The notes under the pieces are model-generated. The model was not told the origin of the DNA, made no database searches, and was given only the letters and a program-made list of their open reading frames with translations. Source: Streptantibioticus_C sp963761325 (GTDB lineage: Bacteria; Actinomycetota; Actinomycetes; Streptomycetales; Streptomycetaceae). From it: a DNA stretch of 64,000 bases. Both the position numbers and the translations under genes were made by a program. Location: positions 558,001 through 622,000 of the forward strand of contig CAVXGZ010000003.1 in NCBI GenBank assembly GCA_963761325.1. Reading direction: 5' to 3'. Numbering within the stretch: the first letter of the stretch is position 1; each line of letters starts with the position of its first letter. Below are positions 1 through 8,301 of the stretch, piece by piece.

Positions 1-133
1 GACCGTGCCGATCTCCAACCCCAACCTGCCGACCCCGAGCGACGGCGACTCGGTGGCCTGGGACAAGGCCCGCGCCCAGCAGCTCTTCGGCGAGCTGCAG
101 AACGACCAGCCGGTCACCGTCAGCGGCAACTGA
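1..133 (+). CDS. LCP (LytR-CpsA-Psr) family protein, C-terminal fragment
   Basis: Only the last 43 codons lie in the window; the reading frame begins at base 2 and stops with TGA at 131-133. The tail contains DSVAWDKARAQQLFGELQND, a pattern typical of the C-terminal end of streptomycete LCP proteins, membrane-anchored enzymes that attach wall polymers or glycans to peptidoglycan. The catalytic LCP domain would lie upstream of the window, so the assignment rests on this tail alone. It converges on the S53 peptidase gene and the two share the hairpin at 172-209. Confidence 0.6.
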   Translation, partial: TVPISNPNLPTPSDGDSVAWDKARAQQLFGELQNDQPVTVSGN

Positions 134-171
134 GCCGCCCGGCTCGGCAGCCGGAACGCGGCAGCGAAAAG

Positions 172-209
172 GGGCGCGGCCCCCGACCTCTCGGTCGGGG
201 GCCGCGCCC
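172..209. terminator. Bidirectional hairpin between LCP gene and S53 peptidase gene
   Basis: A 17-bp perfect inverted repeat (172-188 with 193-209, loop TCTC) sits between two convergent stop codons. It has no long T tract, as is usual for streptomycete terminators, and is placed to end transcription from both sides. Confidence 0.75.
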
Positions 210-225
210 TTGGTGCGGAAGGCCG

Positions 226-1458
226 TCAGCCGGTGAAGGCAGCCGTGCCGTTCGGGGTGCCCAGGCCGGTCGGGCCGTCGTAGCCGGTCTCGGCGGTGCA
301 CAGGTACGCCGGGGAGCAGCTGGCGGTCGAGCCGGTGGTGACGTCGTTCAGCGAGCCGGTGTGGGCGTAGGGGAACGACGACGGGGTCGAGCCGGAGGAC
401 GGGGTGCCCGCGTCGGCGAAGACCGAGGCGATGATCGGCGACGCGACCGAGGTGCCGCCGAAGACCTCCCAGCCCGGGTCGCCGCCGTAGGTGTCGTAGA
501 CCGCGACACCGGTGGCCGGGTCGGCCACCGCGGAGACGTCGGCCACGGTCCGCTTCGAGCAGCCCGTGTCGGTCTGCCAGCTCGGCTTGGCGTCGTCCTT
601 CGAGCAGCCGGAGCCGGCGCCCTCGTCGCTGGAGGTCGACCAGACGCTCTCGGACCAGCCGCGCGAGTTGGAGGCGGTGCTCAGCGAGGTGCCGCCGACC
701 GCGGTGACGTAGCGGGAGGCCGCCGGGTACTCGACCTCGTAGCCGCTGTCACCCGAGGAGGCGGTGACCGCCACGCCGGGGTGGTCGTAGTAGCTGCTGT
801 CGTAGCTGGAGTCCGAGGAGGACTCGCCGCCGCCGTAGCTGTTGGAGACGAACTTGGCGCCCTGGGCGACCGCCTCGTTGACCGCCGCGCCCAGGTTCGC
901 GGTGGTGGCCGACTTGGCCTCGACCAGGATGATGTGGGCGTCCGGCGCGATCGCCGAGACCATGTCCACGTCCAGCGACTCCTCCTCGGCCCAGCCCGCG
1001 TCGGCGCTGGGGAGCGAGGTGGTGCTGCCGGTCTGGCTCATCTTGGTGAAGCAGCCGCTGCCGCAGGCCGGCAGGCCGTACTGCGCACGGTAGGTCGCCA
1101 GGTCGGAGGCCGCGTTGGGGTTGTCATAGGCGTCGACGATCGCGACCGTCTGGCCCGCGCCGCCGTTGGCCGGCAGCTTGTAGGCGCTCAGGAGGCTGCT
1201 GGGACCGTAGCCCGAGGGGGTGGCGTCGGGGTGCACGCCCATCGGGGCGATCTCCGACGCGTTGGTGACACGCAGGGCGTTGCACGCCATCACGCCGACA
1301 TGGGTCGGAGCGGCACACGACCGCGTCCAGGCGACGTGGTGCGTCGAAGCGGCGGTCGCCGAGGGGGCGGCGACGGCGAGACCCGAGACAGCCAGCGCCG
1401 CGGCGCCGACGAACGAGTACGCGATGCGGCGCGAGTGCGCCGTGAGGGGGGTGCGCAA
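226..1458 (-). CDS. Secreted S53 (sedolisin-type) serine peptidase
   Basis: A 410-residue secreted protease. From a TTG start at 1458 the protein opens with a signal peptide (SRRIAYSF then a hydrophobic stretch ending near APSATA). Family S53 uses a Ser-Glu-Asp triad: the E-x3-D motif in EESLDVDM (about E159, D163), the oxyanion Asp in TASSGDSG (about D237) and the nucleophile in FGGTSVASP (about S337) are all present. There is no long N-terminal pro-domain, so this is a compact sedolisin-like protein. I prefer the TTG because AGGAGG lies 6 nt upstream; the in-frame ATG at 1500 has no clear ribosome binding site. It probably acts extracellularly on protein substrates; specificity cannot be read from the sequence. 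Confidence 0.85.
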   Translation of the reverse strand: MRTPLTAHSRRIAYSFVGAAALAVSGLAVAAPSATAASTHHVAWTRSCAAPTHVGVMACNALRVTNASEIAPMGVHPDATPSGYGPSSLLSAYKLPANGGAGQTVAIVDAYDNPNAASDLATYRAQYGLPACGSGCFTKMSQTGSTTSLPSADAGWAEEESLDVDMVSAIAPDAHIILVEAKSATTANLGAAVNEAVAQGAKFVSNSYGGGESSSDSSYDSSYYDHPGVAVTASSGDSGYEVEYPAASRYVTAVGGTSLSTASNSRGWSESVWSTSSDEGAGSGCSKDDAKPSWQTDTGCSKRTVADVSAVADPATGVAVYDTYGGDPGWEVFGGTSVASPIIASVFADAGTPSSGSTPSSFPYAHTGSLNDVTTGSTASCSPAYLCTAETGYDGPTGLGTPNGTAAFTG

Positions 1459-1833
1459 CGTGATCCTCCTGTAGCGGGGGTTAACGGGGGAGTTGCACAT
1501 ACGGCGTTACGGGTGCCACCACGGCCCGTGGTGGCTGGCGCAGAACGTACTGTTGGCATGGTCTGCTCAACAAGCTCTGGTGAAGAAGATCGACCTCCGC
1601 TTTACCCTTGACCCGAAAAACGGATGAATTCTTGACCAACTCGTGGGTGTAGTACGACACATGACCGCTCGCCGCTCCGTCAAACGGCCCCGCCTGTCCC
1701 GTTTCACCCCACCCCGTATCCCGCCGCACACCGATGAGTTGGTCGTAGGGGTAATACGCCACGCAGACAGCGGGGGCAGCGGCATCTTTGCGATACCCCT
1801 GCCCCCGCTGTGCGTTGGCCGTGAGACGCCGCC
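1459..1833. other. Intergenic region with peptidase promoter area and a terminator
   Basis: 375 bases without a convincing gene. The part next to 1458 must carry the promoter of the peptidase; I see only a weak candidate on the minus strand (TTGTTG, 18 nt, TACGTT, about 1550-1580). The part next to 1834 holds the acyl-CoA dehydrogenase terminator. Reading frames here lack actinobacterial codon bias. Confidence 0.4.
1768..1810 (-). terminator. Hairpin terminator of acyl-CoA dehydrogenase gene
   Basis: A 12-bp perfect stem (1768-1779 with 1799-1810, CAGCGGGGGCAG and its complement) with a 19-nt loop begins about 24 bases beyond the stop codon of the acyl-CoA dehydrogenase. Confidence 0.65.
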
Positions 1834-3006
1834 CTACGGCAGGTTGCGGGCCATCACGATGCGCTGGACCTGGTTGGTGCCCTCGTAGATCTGGGTGATC
1901 TTCGCGTCGCGCATCATGCGCTCCAGCGGGTAGTCCCGCGTGTAGCCGTAGCCGCCGAGCAGCTGGACGGCGTCGGTGGTGATGTCCATCGCGGCGTCGG
2001 AGGCGAAGCACTTGGCCGCGGCGCCGAAGAAGGTCAGGTCCTCGCCGGTGGCGCCCAGCGAGACGCGCTCGGAGCGGGCGGCGGCGGCGTAGGTGAGCTG
2101 CCGGGCCGCCTCCAGCTTCATCGCCATGTCGGCGAGCATGAACTGGATGCCCTGGAAGTCGGCGATCGGCTTGCCGAACTGCTTGCGCTCCTTGACGTAG
2201 CCCTTGGCGTAGTCCAGCGCGCCCTGCGCGATGCCGAGCGCCTGGGCCGCGATGGTGATCCGGGTGTGGTCCAGGGTCTTCATGGCGGTGGCGAAGCCGG
2301 TGCCCTCGGCGCCGATCATCCGGTCGGCCGGGATGCGCACGTTGTCGAGGTAGACCTCGCGGGTCGGCGAGCCCTTGATGCCGAGCTTCTTCTCCGGGGC
2401 GCCGAACGAGACGCCCTCGTCGGACTTCTCCACCACGAAGGCGCTTATTCCCTTGGACCGCTTCTCCGGGTCGGTGACCGCCATCACGGTGTAGAACTCG
2501 CTGACGCCGGCGTTGGTGATCCAGCGCTTGACGCCGTTGAGGACGTAGGAGTCGCCGTCGCGCACCGCCTTGGTCTTCATGCCGGCGGCGTCCGAGCCGG
2601 CGTCCGGCTCCGACAGGCAGTACGAGAACATCGCGTCGCCCTTGGCCAGCGGGCCGAGGTAGCGCTTCTTCAGCTCCTCGGAGCCGGAGAGCACCACGGG
2701 CAGCGAGCCGAGCTTGTTGACCGCCGGGATCAGCGAGGACGAGGCGCAGACCCGGGCCACCTCCTCGATCACGATGACGGTGGACAGCGCGTCGGCGCCC
2801 GCGCCGCCGTAGCTCTCCGGAACGTGGACGGCGTGCAGGTCGGCGCCGACCAGCGCGTCCAGCGCCTCCTGCGGGAACCGGCCCTGCTCGTCCACCTCGG
2901 CGGCATACGGCGCGATCTTCGCCTCGGCCAGCGAGCGCACCGCGTCGCGGAGCATGTCGTGCTCCTCGGACGGCCGGTAGAGGTCGAAATCAGTGGAACC
3001 CGCCAA
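1834..3006 (-). CDS. Acyl-CoA dehydrogenase
   Basis: A 390-residue FAD-dependent acyl-CoA dehydrogenase that introduces the trans-2 double bond in beta-oxidation or a related pathway. The N-terminal helical, central beta and C-terminal helical domains are all present: YCLSEPDAGSDA and RWITNAG in the middle, ERKQFGKPIADFQ in the C-terminal domain, and the catalytic Glu in QIYEGTNQVQRIVMAR near the end. Length is standard. The start is TTG at 3006, preceded by GAGG at 5-nt spacing. The gene is monocistronic with its own terminator and diverges from ugd. An imperfect palindrome at 3030-3044, just upstream, may be the operator of a fatty-acid regulator. Chain-length preference cannot be inferred. 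Confidence 0.92.
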   Translation of the reverse strand: MAGSTDFDLYRPSEEHDMLRDAVRSLAEAKIAPYAAEVDEQGRFPQEALDALVGADLHAVHVPESYGGAGADALSTVIVIEEVARVCASSSLIPAVNKLGSLPVVLSGSEELKKRYLGPLAKGDAMFSYCLSEPDAGSDAAGMKTKAVRDGDSYVLNGVKRWITNAGVSEFYTVMAVTDPEKRSKGISAFVVEKSDEGVSFGAPEKKLGIKGSPTREVYLDNVRIPADRMIGAEGTGFATAMKTLDHTRITIAAQALGIAQGALDYAKGYVKERKQFGKPIADFQGIQFMLADMAMKLEAARQLTYAAAARSERVSLGATGEDLTFFGAAAKCFASDAAMDITTDAVQLLGGYGYTRDYPLERMMRDAKITQIYEGTNQVQRIVMARNLP

Positions 3007-3029
3007 GGTGTCCTCACTCCCAAGATCTG

Positions 3030-3044
3030 CTAACTACCGTTAAG
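3030..3044. promoter_or_regulatory. Candidate operator upstream of acyl-CoA dehydrogenase
   Basis: CTAACTACCGTTAAG is a near-palindrome (CTAAC, 4 nt, GTTAAG) 24 bases before the TTG start. Its arms resemble those of the perfect palindrome before the thiolase gene at 39586. TetR-type regulators of actinobacterial lipid genes commonly use such sites. This is inference only. Confidence 0.3.
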
Positions 3045-3164
3045 TAACAGAATTCTAGAGCCCCGCGCTGGAGAGCCGATAGGTGAGCTTGCCGACAGCG
3101 CGCCGGTTATGCTCGGCTGTCGCCGACCAGGCACCCGCATGGCCGCTCCCGAAAGGCATACTCC

Positions 3165-4505
3165 GTGACGCTCAAGCTCACCGTGATCGGCACCGGCTAC
3201 CTCGGGGCCACGCATGCCGCCGCCATGGCGGAACTGGGCTTCGAGGTGCTCGCCCTCGACATCGACCCGGCGAAGATCGAGACCCTGGCGGCCGGCCGCG
3301 GCCCGATGTTCGAGCCCGGTCTGGACGAGCTGCTCTCCCGGCACGTGGCCGGCATCGAGGGCGCCACCGGGCGGCTGCGCTTCACCACCTCGTGGCAGGA
3401 GATCGCCGACTTCGGCGACGTGCACTTCGTCTGCGTCAACACTCCGCAGAAGCGCGGCGAGTACGCCTGCGACATGAGCTACGTGGACAGCGCCTTCGAC
3501 GCGCTCGCCCCGCTGCTGACCCGGCCCACCCTGGTGGTCGGCAAGTCCACCGTGCCGGTCGGCAGCGCGGACCGGCTCGCCGCCCGGCTGGCCGCGCTCG
3601 CCCCGGCCGGCGCCGGCGCCGAGCTGGCCTGGAACCCGGAGTTCCTGCGCGAGGGCTTCGCCGTCCAGGACACCCTGCACCCGGACCGGATCGTGGTCGG
3701 CGTGCGCAGCGAGAACGCCGAGGCGCTGCTGCGCGAGGTGTACGCGACCCCGGTGTCCGAGGGCACCCCGCTGGTCGTCGCGGACTACCCGACCGCGGAG
3801 CTGGTCAAGAACGCAGCCAACTCCTTCCTGTCCACCAAGATCTCGTTCATCAACGCGATGGCCGAGGTCTGCGAGGCGTCCGGCGGCGACGTGGCCAAGC
3901 TCGCCGAGGCGCTGGGGCACGACGAGCGGATCGGGCCGAAGTTCCTGCGCGCCGGGATCGGCTTCGGCGGCGGCTGCCTGCCCAAGGACATCCGCGCCTT
4001 CATGGCCCGGGCCGGCGAGCTGGGCGCGGACCAGGCGCTGACCTTCCTGCGCGAGGTGGACTCCATCAACATGCGGCGCCGCGGCCACATGGTGGAGCTG
4101 GCCCGCGAGGCGTGCGGCGGCGGCTTCCTCGGCAAGCGGATCGCGGTGCTCGGCGCCACCTTCAAGCCGGACTCCGACGACGTCCGCGACTCCCCGGCGC
4201 TCAACGTGGCCGGCCAGATACACCTGCAGGGCGCCCAGGTCACCGTCTACGACCCCAAGGGCATGGAGAACGCCGCCCGGGTCTTCCCGACCCTCGGCTA
4301 CGCGCCCTCCGCACGCGAGGCGGTCCGCGGCGCCCACGTGGTGCTGCACCTGACCGAGTGGCGCGAGTTCCGCGACCTCGACCCGGCCGCGCTCGGCGAG
4401 GTCGCGGCCGGCCGGCACGTGCTGGACGGCCGCAACGCGCTGGACCCGGCGATCTGGCGCAAGGCCGGCTGGACCTTCCGCGCCATGGGCCGCCCGAACG
4501 CCTGA
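3165..4505 (+). CDS. ugd: UDP-glucose 6-dehydrogenase family protein
   Basis: Oxidises UDP-glucose to UDP-glucuronate (or a related nucleotide sugar to its uronate) with two NAD+, supplying uronic acids for wall or exopolysaccharides. The 446-residue protein has the N-terminal Rossmann motif GTGYLGATHAA, the substrate-binding segment NPEFLREGFAVQD, the central Lys in ELVKNAANSF, the catalytic Cys in GFGGGCLPKD (C271), and the C-terminal UDP-binding domain with GATFKPDSDDVRDSPA. Start is GTG at 3165. GDP-mannose dehydrogenases share all these motifs, so the sugar is not certain. It converges on the dipeptidase gene with only 4 bases between stops. Confidence 0.9.
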   Translation: MTLKLTVIGTGYLGATHAAAMAELGFEVLALDIDPAKIETLAAGRGPMFEPGLDELLSRHVAGIEGATGRLRFTTSWQEIADFGDVHFVCVNTPQKRGEYACDMSYVDSAFDALAPLLTRPTLVVGKSTVPVGSADRLAARLAALAPAGAGAELAWNPEFLREGFAVQDTLHPDRIVVGVRSENAEALLREVYATPVSEGTPLVVADYPTAELVKNAANSFLSTKISFINAMAEVCEASGGDVAKLAEALGHDERIGPKFLRAGIGFGGGCLPKDIRAFMARAGELGADQALTFLREVDSINMRRRGHMVELAREACGGGFLGKRIAVLGATFKPDSDDVRDSPALNVAGQIHLQGAQVTVYDPKGMENAARVFPTLGYAPSAREAVRGAHVVLHLTEWREFRDLDPAALGEVAAGRHVLDGRNALDPAIWRKAGWTFRAMGRPNA

Positions 4506-4509
4506 CCCG

Positions 4510-5706
4510 CTACCGCCCGGCCGGGCCGTCCAGCTGCTCGATCGTGGCGTTGGACGGGCCGCGCCGGGCGGCTTCCTGCCGGGCCACCGACTCCGCGTCG
4601 CGCAGCACCCGCACCGCGTTGTGCCAGGTGAGCTTGGCCAGGTCCTGCGGCGACCAGTGGCGGCGCAGGAGTTCGGCCACCAGGTGCGGGTAGCCGGCCA
4701 CGTCGGACAGGTCGGCCGGCACGAAGGCGGTGCCGTCGAAGTCGCCGCCGATGCCGAGGTGGTCGATGCCGGCGACCTCCCGCATGTGGTCGAGGTGGTC
4801 GGCCACGGTGGCGGCGGTGGCGACCGGCCTGGGGTGGGCCTCCTCGTACTCCCGCTGCACCGCGACGCCGGCCTCGGTCAGGTCGAGCGGGTGCAGGCCG
4901 TGGGCGCGCATGTTCGCGTCGGCCGCCTCCGTCCAGGCGATGGCCGCCGGGAGGATGAACTTCGGCACGAAGGTGGCCATCGCCACGCCGCCGTTGTCCG
5001 GCAGCAGCGCCAGCACGTCGTCGGGGATGTTGCGCACGTGGTCGCAGACCGCCCGCGCCGAGGAGTGCGAGAAGACCACCGGCGCGGCGGTGGCCCGCAG
5101 CGCGTCCCGCATGGTGGCGGGGGCGACGTGGCTGAGGTCGACGAGCATGCCGCAGCGGTTCATCTCCCGCACGACCTCGGTGCCGAACGCGGTCAGCCCG
5201 CCCGCCTTCGGCTCGTCGGTCGCCGAGTCGGCCCACGGGGTGTTCTCGTTGTGGGTGAGCGTCATATACCGCACCCCGAGCGCGTGCAGGGCGCGCAAGG
5301 TGGCCAGCGAGTTGTTGATGGAGTGGCCGCCCTCGGCACCCATCAGCGAGGCGATCCGGCCCTCGGCGCGGGCCGCCTCCATGTCGTCCGCGGTCAGCGC
5401 CAGCCGCAGGTCCGACGGGTACCGGTCGGTCAACTGCCGCACCGCGTCGACCTGTTCGAGCGTGGCGCTGACCGCGTCGTCACCGGTCAGGTCGCAGCGG
5501 ACGAAGACCGACCAGAACTGCGCGCCCACCCCGCCGGCCCGCAGCCGGGGGATGTCGGTGTGCAGCCGCTCGCGGCAGTCGCCGGCGATGTCGAGCCGGT
5601 CGAGGTCGTAGCGCACCTGCTCGCGCAGCGCCCAGGGCAGGTCGTTGTGGCCGTCGACCACCGGGTGGGCGGCGAGCAGTTCGGCCGCGCGGGCCAGGTA
5701 GTCCAT
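4510..5706 (-). CDS. Membrane dipeptidase family (M19) metallopeptidase
   Basis: A 398-residue zinc dipeptidase of family M19 (renal dipeptidase type), a TIM-barrel enzyme that cleaves dipeptides, often with a C-terminal D-residue. The first metal ligands are in PVVDGHNDLPWAL; further metal-site segments are SLMGAEGGHSINN, DLSHVAPATM and VVFSHSSARAV, and the late acidic ligand is in HLGIGGDFDG. No signal peptide is visible, so it is probably cytoplasmic. It lies 45 bases downstream of purE on the same strand and could be co-transcribed with purK-purE. Substrate is unknown; peptide or wall-fragment recycling is likely. Confidence 0.9.
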   Translation of the reverse strand: MDYLARAAELLAAHPVVDGHNDLPWALREQVRYDLDRLDIAGDCRERLHTDIPRLRAGGVGAQFWSVFVRCDLTGDDAVSATLEQVDAVRQLTDRYPSDLRLALTADDMEAARAEGRIASLMGAEGGHSINNSLATLRALHALGVRYMTLTHNENTPWADSATDEPKAGGLTAFGTEVVREMNRCGMLVDLSHVAPATMRDALRATAAPVVFSHSSARAVCDHVRNIPDDVLALLPDNGGVAMATFVPKFILPAAIAWTEAADANMRAHGLHPLDLTEAGVAVQREYEEAHPRPVATAATVADHLDHMREVAGIDHLGIGGDFDGTAFVPADLSDVAGYPHLVAELLRRHWSPQDLAKLTWHNAVRVLRDAESVARQEAARRGPSNATIEQLDGPAGR

Positions 5707-5751
5707 GTCGGTCCTCTCGATGGGTCGCCGGCGGGGCTGCGGCGGGCGGGG

Positions 5752-6288
5752 TCAGCCGCCGAAGCCGAACCCGGCGTCGGAACCGGTCCTGGCGCGCAGC
5801 CGCTTGCCCTTCTCGGTGGCCTGCTGGTTCAACTCGTCCTGGAAGTGCCGCATCCGCTCCTGCAGTTCGGCGTCGGACGCGGCCAGGATGCGCACCGCGA
5901 GCAGTCCGGCGTTGCGGGCGCCGCCCACCGAGACGGTGGCGACCGGCACGCCGGCCGGCATCTGCACGATGGACAGCAGCGAGTCCATGCCGTCGAGGTA
6001 CTTCAGCGGCACCGGCACCCCGATGACCGGCAGCGCGGTGACGGAGGCGAGCATGCCCGGCAGGTGGGCGGCGCCGCCCGCACCGGCGATCACCGTCCGC
6101 AGCCCGCGCCCGGCGGCCTGTTCGCCGTACGCGATCATCTCGCGCGGCATGCGGTGCGCGGAGAGCACGTCGACCTCGTAGGGCACCTCGAACTCGTCGA
6201 GCGCCTGGGCCGCCGCCTCCATCACGGGCCAGTCGGAGTCGGAACCCATCACGATGCCGACGAGCGGCTGCTTGACCGTCACTGTCAC
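5752..6288 (-). CDS. purE: N5-carboxyaminoimidazole ribonucleotide mutase
   Basis: Class I PurE converts N5-CAIR to CAIR in de novo purine synthesis. The 178-residue protein carries GIVMGSDSDWPVMEAA (phosphate loop and catalytic Asp), the conserved His in SAHRMP, and IAGAGGAAHLPGM. It has an extra C-terminal tail of about 15 residues that is Gly/Arg-rich. Its ATG overlaps the purK stop codon in an ATGA arrangement (6285-6288), so the two are translationally coupled and made in similar amounts, as expected for enzymes that pass on the unstable N5-CAIR. Confidence 0.95.
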   Translation of the reverse strand: MTVTVKQPLVGIVMGSDSDWPVMEAAAQALDEFEVPYEVDVLSAHRMPREMIAYGEQAAGRGLRTVIAGAGGAAHLPGMLASVTALPVIGVPVPLKYLDGMDSLLSIVQMPAGVPVATVSVGGARNAGLLAVRILAASDAELQERMRHFQDELNQQATEKGKRLRARTGSDAGFGFGG

Positions 6289-7430
6289 TCCTGGATCGTT
6301 CCCCGCAGGTAGTCGGCGGCGTGCCGGGCGCGCTCGCGCACGTCGGCCAGGTCGTCGCCGGAGGTGTTGACATGGCCGACCTTACGGCCGGGCTTGACGT
6401 CCTTGCCGTACATGTGGATCTTCAGGCCGGGATCGCGGGCCATGCAGTGCAGGTAGCCGAAGTACATGTCGGGGTAGTCGCCACCGAGCACGTTGGCCAT
6501 CACGGTCCAGCGCCGCACCGGGCGCGGGTCGCCGAGCGGCAGGTCGAGGACGGCGCGCAGGTGGTTCTCGAACTGCGAGGTGGCCGCGCCGTCCTGGGTC
6601 CAGTGGCCGCTGTTGTGCGGGCGCATCGCCAACTCGTTGACCAGCACCCGGCCGTCGGCGGTCTCGAACAGCTCGACCGCGAGGTGGCCCACCACGCCGA
6701 GCGCGTCGGCGATCCGCAGCGCGAGGTGCTGGGCCGCCGCGGACGACTGCTCGGACAGGCCGGGCGCCGGGGCGATGACGGTGTCGCACACCCCGTTCAC
6801 CTGGACCGACTCCACGACCGGGTAGGCGACGGCCTGGCCGTGCGGGGAGCGCACCACGTTGGCGGCGAGTTCGCGCGTGAAGGCGACCTTCTCCTCGGCG
6901 AGCACCGGCACGCCGGCCCGGAAGGGCTCGGCCGCCTCCCGCTCGTCGCGCACCACCCACACGCCCTTGCCGTCGTACCCGCCGCGCACGGTCTTCAGGA
7001 CGACCGGGAACCCGTCGCCCTCCGCCGCGAACGCCGCCACGTCCGACGGGTCGGCGACGATCCGGTGCCGGGGGCACGGCACGCCGATCGCGTCGAGCCG
7101 GGCGCGCATGACGCCCTTGTCCTGGGCGTGCACCAGCGCGTCCGGGCCCGGCCGCACGGTCACGCCGTCGGCCTGCAGGGCACGCAGGTGCTCGCTGGGC
7201 ACGTGCTCGTGGTCGAAGGTCACCACGTCGCAGCCGCGGGCGAAGGCGCGCAGCGTCTCCAGGTCGCGGTAGTCGCCGACCACGACCTCGCCGGCCACCT
7301 GCGCGGCCGAGTCGCGCGCGGTGTCGCTGAGCAGCTTGAAGCGGATGCCGAGCGGGATGCCCGCCTGATGCGTCATACGGGCGAGCTGGCCGCCCCCCAC
7401 CATGCCGACTACCGGAAATGTCACCCCCAC
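6285..7430 (-). CDS. purK: 5-(carboxyamino)imidazole ribonucleotide synthase
   Basis: ATP-grasp enzyme that carboxylates AIR with bicarbonate to N5-CAIR. The protein opens VGMVGGGQLARM, the family N-terminal pre-ATP-grasp motif; the ATP-grasp core includes VLKTVRGGYDGKGVWVV and AEEKVAFTRELA; NELAMRPHNSGHWTQD is the substrate/metal signature. I choose the GTG at 7430 (or the next GTG at 7424), giving about 381 residues, the usual length; the frame stays open for another 108 codons upstream but that part has no family similarity. purE follows with a 4-base overlap. Confidence 0.93.
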   Translation of the reverse strand: MGVTFPVVGMVGGGQLARMTHQAGIPLGIRFKLLSDTARDSAAQVAGEVVVGDYRDLETLRAFARGCDVVTFDHEHVPSEHLRALQADGVTVRPGPDALVHAQDKGVMRARLDAIGVPCPRHRIVADPSDVAAFAAEGDGFPVVLKTVRGGYDGKGVWVVRDEREAAEPFRAGVPVLAEEKVAFTRELAANVVRSPHGQAVAYPVVESVQVNGVCDTVIAPAPGLSEQSSAAAQHLALRIADALGVVGHLAVELFETADGRVLVNELAMRPHNSGHWTQDGAATSQFENHLRAVLDLPLGDPRPVRRWTVMANVLGGDYPDMYFGYLHCMARDPGLKIHMYGKDVKPGRKVGHVNTSGDDLADVRERARHAADYLRGTIQE

Positions 7431-7752
7431 AGGGTATCGGCCGGGCTCCGCGCGCCGAACGCGGGTTCGTAGGAAGGCACGAAACGGCAGCACCGAAGTG
7501 AGAGGATCACACAAATGGCGTGACCGGCTACGCAGCGGAATAATGGGAAGTTCATCCTCAGCGGCGAACCTCCCGGCCCGGTCACTCGTCTTACTCGTAG
7601 GTGACGGCCGTCTTCCACTCCCCTGCCCGTTCGGGCAGAACGCCCGACAGGCGATCAACCACCCGCGGTGGTTAGCATGAGGCTCAGGGGAAACAGCCGA
7701 ACAGCTCAACGTCACCGACCGTCCTGACCCCGACAGAAGGTCTTGCGACATC
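7431..7752. other. Divergent intergenic region, purK / gtrA
   Basis: 322 bases between the divergent purK and GtrA genes. It should hold both promoters but no confident -35/-10 pair was found. Two short palindromes are visible, CTGCCCGTTCGGGCAG (7623-7638) and CCACCCGCGGTGG near 7660, on the gtrA side. No known purine riboswitch was recognised. Confidence 0.4.
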
Positions 7753-8262
7753 ATGAGTCGACTGCATGCGCTGAACGCCCGACTGAGGCTCCTCTACCTG
7801 GAGATCGCCAAGTTCGGCCTCGTCGGCATCGCGGGCATCGGCGTCAACCTCCTGGTTTTCAACCTGCTCCGGGGGGCCACCGACCTGCAGACGGTTCGCG
7901 CAAGCGTCATCGCCACCGTCGTCTCCATCGTCTTCAACTACATAGGCTTCCGCTACTTCACCTACCGCAACGCGGACCGGGGCGGACGCGGCCGGGAGAT
8001 CGGCCTGTTCGCCTTCTTCAGCGTGATCGGCGCGGTGATCGAGAACGGCGTGCTGTACGTCGCGACCTACCCGCTGGGCTTCGACGGCCCGCTGGCGAAC
8101 AACTTCTTCAAGTTCGCCGGCATCGGCGTGGCCACGCTCTTCCGCTTCTGGTCCTACCGCACCTGGGTGTTCCGCTCGCTGGACGGTGAGGCCACGGTGC
8201 AGGCCGAGGCGATCCTCACCGACGCCGAGCGGCAGGCCCGGATCAGGTCCGCGCGCGACTGA
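7753..8262 (+). CDS. GtrA family membrane protein
   Basis: A 169-residue integral membrane protein with four hydrophobic segments (about residues 18-38, 45-65, 85-107 and 112-132) and the GtrA hallmarks KFGLVGIAGIGVNLLVFN at the start and SIVFNYIGFRYFTYRN in the middle. GtrA-like proteins are thought to move lipid-linked sugars across the membrane or to help such flippases. The location near ugd and an LCP gene fits a role in surface polysaccharide, but no glycosyltransferase is adjacent. A cytoplasmic charged tail follows the last helix. Confidence 0.85.
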   Translation: MSRLHALNARLRLLYLEIAKFGLVGIAGIGVNLLVFNLLRGATDLQTVRASVIATVVSIVFNYIGFRYFTYRNADRGGRGREIGLFAFFSVIGAVIENGVLYVATYPLGFDGPLANNFFKFAGIGVATLFRFWSYRTWVFRSLDGEATVQAEAILTDAERQARIRSARD

Positions 8263-8301
8263 ACCGACCACGCTCGGCAGCCGAGCGACCGCAGCGCGCG
8301 C

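Noticed and set aside
6285..7754. PurK with a 108-residue extension
   Set aside because: No similarity before VTFPVVGMVGGGQ; the extra residues have poor codon bias and overlap the divergent gtrA start region.
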